Below are positions 1 through 5,221 of a DNA stretch of 7,739 bases, one piece after another (the first letter of the stretch is position 1; every line of letters begins with the position of its first letter). The translations under genes and the position numbers were made by a program. The notes under the pieces were generated by a model. The model searched no databases, was not told where the DNA came from, and saw nothing but the letters and a program-made list of their open reading frames with translations. The DNA comes from Myxococcales bacterium. Lineage in GTDB: Bacteria; Myxococcota; Myxococcia; Myxococcales; Myxococcaceae. The stretch lies in assembly GCA_003153055.1 (NCBI GenBank), contig PMBV01000509.1:12335-20073 (forward strand). The letters are read 5' to 3'.

Positions 1-110
1 GGGCCCATCAGCGAGTCGTACTTCGCGATGATGTCCTCGGCGGTGGGCTCCTTCGCGAGGGCGCCGAGCGAGAGGGTCAAGGCGAAGAGCATGAGGGGGC
101 GGTTGATCAT
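1..110 (-). CDS. Partial secreted protein, probably an outer-membrane lipoprotein-sorting (LolA-like) protein
   Basis: Only the first 36 complete codons lie in the window; the gene runs off the left edge. The start is the ATG at 108-110, preceded by AGGAG (116-120) with a 5-nt spacer; this ribosome site overlaps the stop of the upstream permease. The N-terminus looks like a Sec signal peptide: MINRPLMLFALTLSLGALA, with likely cleavage after ALA. The mature start (KEPTAEDIIAKYDSLMGP) has the short acidic 'ED.I..K.D' helix that often opens LolA-like lipoprotein-sorting proteins. Such proteins are commonly encoded beside LolCE/MacB-type permeases in deltaproteobacteria, and that context drives the name as much as the sequence does. 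It is last in the visible operon, 8 bp after the 119-1339 gene, so it is surely co-transcribed. With so little sequence, another periplasmic protein is possible. Confidence 0.55.
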   Translation of the reverse strand, partial: MINRPLMLFALTLSLGALAKEPTAEDIIAKYDSLMG

Positions 111-118
111 CGGGGCTC

Positions 119-1339
119 CTAGTTTCTCAAGGCATCGACGGGGTTCATTCGCGCGGCACGCCAGGCCGGCCACAGCGACGCGGCCACCGCGGCGGTGAGC
201 GCCACCACCACCGCCCAGCCCACGAAGGCCCAGGTCACCACCGGCCTGAGCTCGTTCACCGCGTTGAGGCCTGACAGCTCGAAGTGGATGCCGACGGCCG
301 CGAGCACCGCGACGATGGTCCGCCCCACCGCTCCGCCCGCGACCCCACCCACGAGCCCGATGACGCCAGCCTCGATGAGGAAGATGGACATCACCTGGCT
401 GCGACGCACCCCCACCGCCATCAGCGTGCCGATCTCTCGCACCCGCTCGTAGACGCTCATCAGCATGGTGTTGATGATGCTGGTCAGGACGATGACGAGG
501 AGGATCGTGGCCACCGCGCCCAAGACGAAGTTCTGCCGGGCGATGATGTCACGTAGGAAGGGCTGGAGCTCGCGCCACGTGTGCACCTCGTACTGGGGGC
601 CCATCGCCTCCTTGACCTCGTCGGCCACCTCGTCGACCCTGTCGAGCTCGTCCACCCCGAGCGCGAGCTCGGTCACCTTCCCCTCGAGGCCCAGGAGCGC
701 CTGGGCGGTGGCGAGGGTGACGCTCACCACCCGCTTGTTCTCGAAGGGGAAGGCCGACGTCGACAGCCCCTGAACCGTGAGGTCCAGCGAGTTGGCCCGG
801 CCCGAGGGGCTCGTGGTCTGCAGCGCCACCGTCTTGCCCGGCTCGGCCCCGAAGGACTGCCCGAGCTCGAAGCCGAGCAGCACCTTGGTGTCGTCCCCGG
901 CGCCCAGCGGCGTGCCCCCAGGCTTGAGCGTGGTGCCGGCCCGAGGGCAGACCTCGAGCTCTCGCGCGACGTCGACGCCGCGGCCGACGAACATGGTCTG
1001 CGCGATCCCGTTGGAGACGAGCCCGTTGAACTGGATGCGCCCGGTGACGCCAGTGACGTGAGGCAGGCGTCTCAAGCGCGCCACGAGCTCGTCGGTGTAC
1101 GCGAAGTTCAGCGAGAGCGGCAAGGTGTCGACGTTGTCGAGGTACCCGGTCCGGTGCACCTGGAGCGCGCCCAGTCGGCCCTCCACCGTGTCGGTGATCA
1201 TCATCCGCTGTAGCCCGAACATGACGCCCCGCACCGTCACCACCATCGCCACGCCGAAGACGATGGTGAGCGCTGTGATGAGCGAGCGGCGCCGGTTGCG
1301 GCCTACGTTTCGAACGGCCAGTCGAGGAAGTCGGCTCAT
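119..1339 (-). CDS. ABC transporter permease, FtsX/MacB/LolCE type (second of pair)
   Basis: This 406-aa inner-membrane permease has the MacB/LolC/LolE layout. A cytoplasmic N-terminal segment (NVGRNRRRSLITAL, 11-24) leads into TM1 (about 20-43). A periplasmic domain follows (about 45-268), then three C-terminal TM segments (about 271-294, 316-350, 367-390). The family signatures are visible: INTMLMSVYERVREIGTLMAVG (from residue 289), the coupling region to the ATPase, and the terminal WPAWRAARMNPVDALRN. These permeases do not move substrate through a channel; they transmit ATP hydrolysis mechanically to periplasmic partners, as in lipoprotein release (LolCDE) or MacB efflux. The ATG at 1337-1339 overlaps the upstream permease's TGA (ATGA, 1336-1339), implying translational coupling. 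It is clearly a paralogue of that permease (shared GA.QVHR.GY..NV and YEVHTW.E..PF), so a heterodimer is likely. No ATPase is adjacent. The substrate is unknown. Confidence 0.93.
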   Translation of the reverse strand: MSRLPRLAVRNVGRNRRRSLITALTIVFGVAMVVTVRGVMFGLQRMMITDTVEGRLGALQVHRTGYLDNVDTLPLSLNFAYTDELVARLRRLPHVTGVTGRIQFNGLVSNGIAQTMFVGRGVDVARELEVCPRAGTTLKPGGTPLGAGDDTKVLLGFELGQSFGAEPGKTVALQTTSPSGRANSLDLTVQGLSTSAFPFENKRVVSVTLATAQALLGLEGKVTELALGVDELDRVDEVADEVKEAMGPQYEVHTWRELQPFLRDIIARQNFVLGAVATILLVIVLTSIINTMLMSVYERVREIGTLMAVGVRRSQVMSIFLIEAGVIGLVGGVAGGAVGRTIVAVLAAVGIHFELSGLNAVNELRPVVTWAFVGWAVVVALTAAVAASLWPAWRAARMNPVDALRN

Positions 1340-2637
1340 GTGTGCGCCAGCGCCTCCACGGGCCTCAGCTGGGCTGCGCGCCGGGCGGGGATGATCGCCG
1401 CCAGCGAGGCGCCCACCGCGGCCTGCACCAGGGTGCGAAGCAGAAAGAGCGGCTCGACTGTGGGGTGGATGATCGACGCCACCTTGGCCCCCGGCGCCGG
1501 GAGCTCGACGCCCAGCCGGTTGAGCAGCGCCACCACCAGGACCCCGGCGCCGATGCCGAGGAGCCCGCCCACCAGGCCGAGCACGGCGCCTTCCATCAAG
1601 AAGAGCTGGGCGATCTTCCGCCGCCGCATCCCCACCGCCAGCATGGTACCGATCTCGCGCACCCGCTCGAGCACGCTCATCAGCATCGCGTTGATGATGC
1701 CGAGCAGCACCACGAGCAGCACGATGGTGCCGACGATGTTGAAGATGCGCGTCTGGGTCTCGACGAGATCGGTGACGAAGGGGATCCGCTCTTCCCAGGT
1801 GTGCACCTCGTAGTCAGCGCCCAGCTTCGCCTGGAGCGCGTCCTTCACCACCCGTGAGTCGACCCCGGGCTCGAGGGCCAGCGCATACTCGGTGACCCGC
1901 CCCTCCATGTGGAGCAGCCGCTGGGCGAGGCCGAGCGACATCAGGCCCACCCGGCGGTCGTTTGGCGTCACCGAGGCGAAGGTGCCTCCCAACACGACGT
2001 TCTCGCCCGAGAGCGACTGCTCCCGGTCGGCGGTGATGAGCGCCGCCTGCTGCTCGACGGGCGGGAGCGGGGCGTCGAGTGCCTGGGGGGCGAGCTTGAG
2101 GGCCCGGGCGAAGTCGTCGTTGAGCACGATGAACGGCGAGTCGGCCGAGGGCGGCATCGCCCCGCGCGCCGCCGACACCCACTCCCACCTGCGGGGCGTC
2201 ACCTCGATCTCCACCCGGGGATCGAAGGCCGTCACCATGAGGAAGGTCGAGGTGCCCTTGTCCGCTTCGGGGAGCTCGCTCCCGTCCGCCGGAGCCGGCC
2301 GCCGGTCAGGTGTCGACAGCTGGGCGCCGAAGTCGATGCGCGGCGACACGACCTTGACCCCGGGCACCGCCCCGAGTGTCGCCCGGAGCTCGGGCGTGTC
2401 GGCCATGTCGATGGTGAGCGGGCTCGCCTGCACGTTGGCCACGTAGCCCGCCCGGTGCACCTGCACGGCGCCCAGCAGACCCTTGGCCTGGTTCTCGATG
2501 ATCATCCCCCTGAACCCGTTGATGAAGCCGCGAACGCCCACCATGGCGCCCACGCCCACCACCAGCGCCACCAGCGTGATGGCGGTGCGCTTCTTGTTGC
2601 GCTGGAGGTTCCGCACCGCGAGCTTCACCAGCGCCAC
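1336..2637 (-). CDS. ABC transporter permease, FtsX/MacB/LolCE type (first of pair)
   Basis: This is a 433-aa permease with the same four-TM plan as its downstream partner: TM1 about 18-42, a periplasmic domain about 45-293, then TMs at about 297-320, 342-372 and 396-417. FtsX-family hallmarks include RNKKRTAITLVAL near the start, IINAMLMSVLERVREIGTMLAVG (from 314) and the closing PARRAAQLRPVEAL. It is longer than its partner mainly through extra segments in the periplasmic domain (about 108-130 and 185-215), which suggests different partner or substrate contacts. The start is GTG (2635-2637), supported by GAGGAG at 2644-2649 with a 6-nt spacer. It begins 40 bp after the tetR stop, and that gap holds a TetR-type operator candidate. 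It overlaps the next permease by 4 bp. It is probably one half of a LolC/LolE-like heterodimer requiring an ATPase that is not in view. The family call is secure; the transported substrate is not inferable. Confidence 0.93.
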   Translation of the reverse strand: MALVKLAVRNLQRNKKRTAITLVALVVGVGAMVGVRGFINGFRGMIIENQAKGLLGAVQVHRAGYVANVQASPLTIDMADTPELRATLGAVPGVKVVSPRIDFGAQLSTPDRRPAPADGSELPEADKGTSTFLMVTAFDPRVEIEVTPRRWEWVSAARGAMPPSADSPFIVLNDDFARALKLAPQALDAPLPPVEQQAALITADREQSLSGENVVLGGTFASVTPNDRRVGLMSLGLAQRLLHMEGRVTEYALALEPGVDSRVVKDALQAKLGADYEVHTWEERIPFVTDLVETQTRIFNIVGTIVLLVVLLGIINAMLMSVLERVREIGTMLAVGMRRRKIAQLFLMEGAVLGLVGGLLGIGAGVLVVALLNRLGVELPAPGAKVASIIHPTVEPLFLLRTLVQAAVGASLAAIIPARRAAQLRPVEALAHT

Positions 2638-2658
2638 GGGTGGCTCCTCGAGCTGAGC

Positions 2659-2670
2659 GAACGCTCGTTC
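2659..2670. promoter_or_regulatory. Second TetR-type operator candidate, between tetR and the permeases
   Basis: GAAC-GCTC-GTTC is a perfect 4+4 inverted repeat, or GAACG-CT-CGTTC counted as 5+5. It lies between the tetR stop (2678) and the permease ribosome site (2644-2649). Read on the minus strand it shares TGAACGNNNGTTC with the repeat in the tetR promoter, which is the main reason to call it an operator. It overlaps a second inverted repeat, GAGCG-AA-CGCTC (2655-2666), so an RNA hairpin role cannot be excluded. There is no T-tract after it on the minus strand, so it does not look like a terminator. No convincing -35/-10 pair was found beside it. Confidence 0.5.
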
Positions 2671-2677
2671 AGTTTAG

Positions 2678-3325
2678 TCACGTCGTCCTCCGTCCTCGGC
2701 TGGGAGCCTCGACCGGCTTGATGGATTCCCAGAACTGCTCGAAGAACCGGTCCATCTCGGTCTGGAAGGCCTTGAGGTCCGGCTTGTGGGTGAGGTGGAT
2801 GAACCGCATCAGCGCGATGGGCCCCATGAGCATGAGCGCGATCGTCATCGGGTCCACCGGGCGGATCGCCTTCCGCTCGACGAGCCTCGCGAAGACGGTG
2901 CCGAGCCCTTGACGCACTCGCCCCACGACCTGGAGTGGGTTCACCACGTCGGCGGCGGCGATGCGCGCCCCCTCCTGGATGATCAGCCGGAACATCTTCT
3001 GCTCGGCGGGGATGCTGAAGGCGGCCACCATGACGTCGAGCATTCGCTTCAGGAGCTCTCTTGGCTCCATCGCTTCGAGCATCGCGTCCACGTCGATGGC
3101 GACGAGCTGTCGTACTCGCCCGGGGCCGTTCTCGTCGAGGAGCGCATGGAAGATGGCGTCCTTGGACTCGAAGTGGTGGTACAGCGCGCTCTCGCGCACC
3201 CCCACCGCCCGGGCGATTTGCCGCGTCGAGGTTCCGAAGTACCCGTGCTCGGCGAACAGATCGAGCGCGGCGTCGAGGATCGCCTCCCTCGTGTTGCGCC
3301 CTTCGGAGTTGCGCGGTCGAGCCAT
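2678..3325 (-). CDS. TetR/AcrR-family transcriptional regulator
   Basis: This is a 215-aa repressor-type regulator counted from the ATG at 3323-3325. The N-terminal TetR DNA-binding domain is clear: NTREAILDAALDLFAEHGYF (11-30), then the helix-turn-helix STRQIARAVGVRESALYHHF (about 33-52) followed by ESKDAIFHALL. The rest (about 65-205) is a helical ligand-binding/dimer domain of ordinary TetR length; its ligand cannot be inferred. The frame extends upstream to a TTG at 3344-3346, but that codon lies inside the predicted promoter and operator, so the ATG is preferred. No Shine-Dalgarno precedes the ATG, and the predicted transcript starts only 3-5 nt before it, consistent with near-leaderless translation. 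It is first in the operon with the two permeases and very likely controls them and itself, relieved by an unknown ligand. Confidence 0.93.
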   Translation of the reverse strand: MARPRNSEGRNTREAILDAALDLFAEHGYFGTSTRQIARAVGVRESALYHHFESKDAIFHALLDENGPGRVRQLVAIDVDAMLEAMEPRELLKRMLDVMVAAFSIPAEQKMFRLIIQEGARIAAADVVNPLQVVGRVRQGLGTVFARLVERKAIRPVDPMTIALMLMGPIALMRFIHLTHKPDLKAFQTEMDRFFEQFWESIKPVEAPSRGRRTT

Positions 3326-3336
3326 CGTCGGGCGCA

Positions 3337-3365
3337 AATAGAACAAGCGTTCAATTTGTTGTCAA
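3337..3365 (-). promoter_or_regulatory. Predicted sigma70-type promoter of tetR
   Basis: On the minus strand a perfect -35 hexamer TTGACA (3360-3365) is followed by a 17-nt spacer and a 4/6 -10 hexamer TCTATT (3337-3342). The spacing is ideal and the surrounding A/T content stands out from the GC-rich neighbourhood. The expected start is near 3328-3330, only a few bases before the tetR ATG at 3325. The inverted repeat at 3341-3352 occupies the spacer and touches the -10, the usual place for an autoregulatory TetR operator. A promoter for the divergent response-regulator gene is not recognisable by eye in the remaining gap to 3466. Confidence 0.62.
3341..3352. promoter_or_regulatory. TetR-type operator candidate in the tetR promoter
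   Basis: GAAC-AAGC-GTTC is a perfect 4+4 inverted repeat. With flanks (3337-3356) the arms AATAGAAC and GTTCAATT match at 7 of 8 positions. It lies between the -35 and -10 of the predicted tetR promoter, so a bound dimer would block RNA polymerase. TetR-family operators are commonly short palindromes of the TGAAC...GTTCA kind. A related repeat at 2659-2670 strengthens the case. Confidence 0.6.
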
Positions 3366-3466
3366 TGGGCTCGTGAGTGGCGCTCGGGCGGGCGGACGGG
3401 TATGTGTGGGGGGAGACCACCTCGAGGCTTTGGTGCTGGCCTCCTTGACGCTAACGTAGAGCTCGC

Positions 3467-4798
3467 ATGTCGCCCACCGTACTCGTCGTCGACGACAACC
3501 TGGAGTTGGTGGCGCTCCTCACCTCGCTCTTCGAGGAGGCAGGGTACACCGTGGCGGGGCACAGCCGAGGCCGCGCGGCCATCGAGGCGGCGAAGGCGAC
3601 CCCGTTTGCCCTGGCGGTGGTCGATCTCCTGCTGCCGGACATGATGGGCTTCCATGTGGCCGAGTCGATCCGCGTGGCGCGGCCGGGGATTCCCCTCGTC
3701 TTCATGAGCGGCGTCTTCAAGGGCGTGCGACACTCGGGCGAGGCCACCTCGAAGTTCCCTGGCGCCCTGTACTTCGAGAAGCCCTTCGACGCCCGCCAGC
3801 TCCTCGACGACGTGCGACGCCTGGTGCCGGTGCCCACGCCGATGCCCCGGCCTCCCCCGCGCGGGGTCGACGAGTTCGACGTCGAGCTCGACATCGACGT
3901 GGAGGACGCCGACGAGCAGGATCAGATGGAGCTCACCGGGCGGATCAAGGTGACGGGGGGCGGCAACATCACCGCCGAGCTCAAGGGGGCCGACCTGACC
4001 GCCGGACCTCGCCGTGGCCCGGTGTCGGGAGATCGCCCGGTGGCGGGCGCGACCCCCGCCCCCTTCGCCCCCGGCTTCACCGGTCCCCGACGCTCGTCAC
4101 GGCAGGGCGACCTGAAGGACAACCTGCCTGGTCTCATCTCGGCGTTCTACCTGTCGAAGGAGACGGGCGAGCTCTACTGCAACAAGGGTCGGGTGAAGAA
4201 GGTGGTGTACTTCGAGGGCGGGGTACCCGTCTTCGCCCTCTCCAACCTCTCGGCCGACCGCTTTGGGCAGTTCCTCGTTCGAGTGGGGAAGATTCTCCCC
4301 GAGCAGCTCCAGGACGTCGCGGTCGTGGCGGCGCAGACGGGCCGTCGCACCGGAGACGTCCTCGTCGAGCGGGGCCTCCTCAAGGACACCGAGCGGCTCT
4401 ACTACGTGGGGCAGCAGGTGAAGAGCATCATCTACAGCCTCTTCGGCTGGGAAGAGGGCACCTTCATCGTCACCTTTCGCGAGAAGGCGCGGGACGAGTC
4501 CATCAAGCTCGACCTCTTCCCCGGCAACCTCGTCATTCGCGGCATCAAGAAGCTCTACAAGCCAACCCGGCTCGCCCGCATCGTCCGACTCGAGGACCGC
4601 CTCATTCCCAGCCAGCAGCCGGCCTACCAGCTCCACGAGATCGAACTGGAGAAGTGGGAAGCGATGCTGCTGCCGCGCATCGACGGCACTCGCACCAACG
4701 CCGAGCTCCTCGTGCTGGCCAAGCGACCCGAGCACCAGGTGCGCGCCTTCCTCGCCGCGATGATGGGGATCCAGATCCTCGAGCGCCGCGAGACCTGA
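3467..4798 (+). CDS. Response regulator: receiver domain plus DUF4388/PATAN-like output region
   Basis: This 443-aa cytoplasmic signalling protein has an N-terminal receiver domain (about 4-121) with all key residues: acidic pair D9/D10, phosphoacceptor D53 (VVDLLLPDMMG), S81 (FMSG) and K105 (EKPFD). It should therefore be phosphorylated by a histidine kinase, none of which is encoded nearby. A flexible linker rich in Pro, Gly and acidic residues follows (122-212). Residues about 213-340 resemble DUF4388 (PATAN): GDLKDNLPGLISAFYLSKETGELY, then KKVVYFEGGVPVFALSNL and YSLFGWEEGTF. Inside it, residues 265-317 hold two R.G..LV..G-type helical motifs recalling MshEN. The C-terminal 85 residues contain a DGTRTNAEL segment, possibly winged-helix-like. 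There is no recognised DNA-binding or enzymatic domain, so it probably acts by protein contact. In cyanobacteria some PATAN receiver proteins act on type IV pilus motors; any such role here is inference. The ATG at 3467 has only a weak ribosome site. Its stop lies 1 bp from that of the convergent PilZ gene. Confidence 0.9.
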   Translation: MSPTVLVVDDNLELVALLTSLFEEAGYTVAGHSRGRAAIEAAKATPFALAVVDLLLPDMMGFHVAESIRVARPGIPLVFMSGVFKGVRHSGEATSKFPGALYFEKPFDARQLLDDVRRLVPVPTPMPRPPPRGVDEFDVELDIDVEDADEQDQMELTGRIKVTGGGNITAELKGADLTAGPRRGPVSGDRPVAGATPAPFAPGFTGPRRSSRQGDLKDNLPGLISAFYLSKETGELYCNKGRVKKVVYFEGGVPVFALSNLSADRFGQFLVRVGKILPEQLQDVAVVAAQTGRRTGDVLVERGLLKDTERLYYVGQQVKSIIYSLFGWEEGTFIVTFREKARDESIKLDLFPGNLVIRGIKKLYKPTRLARIVRLEDRLIPSQQPAYQLHEIELEKWEAMLLPRIDGTRTNAELLVLAKRPEHQVRAFLAAMMGIQILERRET

Positions 4799-4799
4799 C

Positions 4800-5141
4800 T
4801 TACCCGGTGCGCCGCGTGCCGATGAAACCGTTGAGCGACGCGCGATCGTTCTTCTCAATCTCGGTCCCCTCGAAGCTCACCCCCAGCCCCATCGCCTCGC
4901 CTCGGGAGTCGCGATTCACCCGAACGACGCTGCCCACCAGGGTGATGACTCGTGGCCCGTCTTCGAACGGCAGGGCCAGGGCCACTCGCACCGGCGTCCC
5001 TTCCCGGGCGCGTTCCCTCGTCCTCAGGTACATGCCGCCCTCCGACAAGTCGCCCAGCGCGTCTCGAATGAAGCGGTTGCCGATTCGACAGTGCGCCGTG
5101 AGCGTCACCGTCACCCGGGGGAAGATCCGCTTCTCCTTCAC
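4800..5141 (-). CDS. Small PilZ-domain protein, candidate c-di-GMP receptor
   Basis: This 113-aa protein consists of one PilZ domain. Both c-di-GMP contact motifs are present: RxxxR as R5-IFP-R9, and DxSxxG as D31-L-S33-E-G-G36. Beta-strand segments typical of PilZ follow (GMYLRT, VRVALALPF, ITLVGSVVRV, MGLGVSFEG). From memory it looks like the paralogous short PilZ family common in Myxococcus (TIGR02266). It should bind c-di-GMP and pass the signal on by protein contact, in motility, exopolysaccharide or development, but its target is not visible. The start is GTG (5139-5141): the frame meets a stop just upstream at 5154-5156, and AGAGG (5151-5155) supplies the ribosome site. It lies 80 bp downstream of the repeat-rich gene on the same strand and could be co-transcribed or have its own promoter. 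Its TAA (4800-4802) is 1 bp from the opposing gene's TGA. Confidence 0.92.
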   Translation of the reverse strand: MKEKRIFPRVTVTLTAHCRIGNRFIRDALGDLSEGGMYLRTRERAREGTPVRVALALPFEDGPRVITLVGSVVRVNRDSRGEAMGLGVSFEGTEIEKNDRASLNGFIGTRRTG

Positions 5142-5221
5142 GCGCAGCCACCTCTAAGCCGAAGTACGAGAAACACCGACAAGGTGCGCGAAATGGCGAG
5201 TCCTGTCAATTCTCCGCGCCT

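Noticed and set aside
2655..2672. Intrinsic terminator after tetR
   Set aside because: The inverted repeat is there, but no T-tract follows on the minus strand, and the permease start lies only 18 bp further on, so read-through is more likely.
1909..2721. Plus-strand open frame of about 270 codons opposite the first permease
   Set aside because: His/Arg/Glu-rich with no motif; the antisense frame has unmistakable FtsX/MacB signatures.
3326..3346. Upstream TTG start adding seven residues (MFYLRPT) to the TetR protein
   Set aside because: This segment overlaps the predicted -10 and operator and would lie upstream of the predicted transcript start; TetR proteins commonly begin close to the MARPR-type sequence.
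3437..3450. Possible sigma54 promoter (TGGC...TTGA) before the receiver gene
   Set aside because: The two elements are only 8 bp apart start-to-start instead of the required spacing, and the GC dinucleotide of the -12 element is missing.
4097..4858. Minus-strand open frame of about 253 codons opposite the receiver gene
   Set aside because: It overlaps a strong receiver-DUF4388 coding sequence and the PilZ 3' end, and its Leu/Glu/His composition fits an antisense shadow.
5181..5209. Possible promoter for the PilZ gene (TTGACA at 5204-5209, minus strand)
   Set aside because: The -35 hexamer is perfect, but the sequence at 17-nt spacing (CACCTT) is a poor -10 and no better one was found; too weak to list as a feature.
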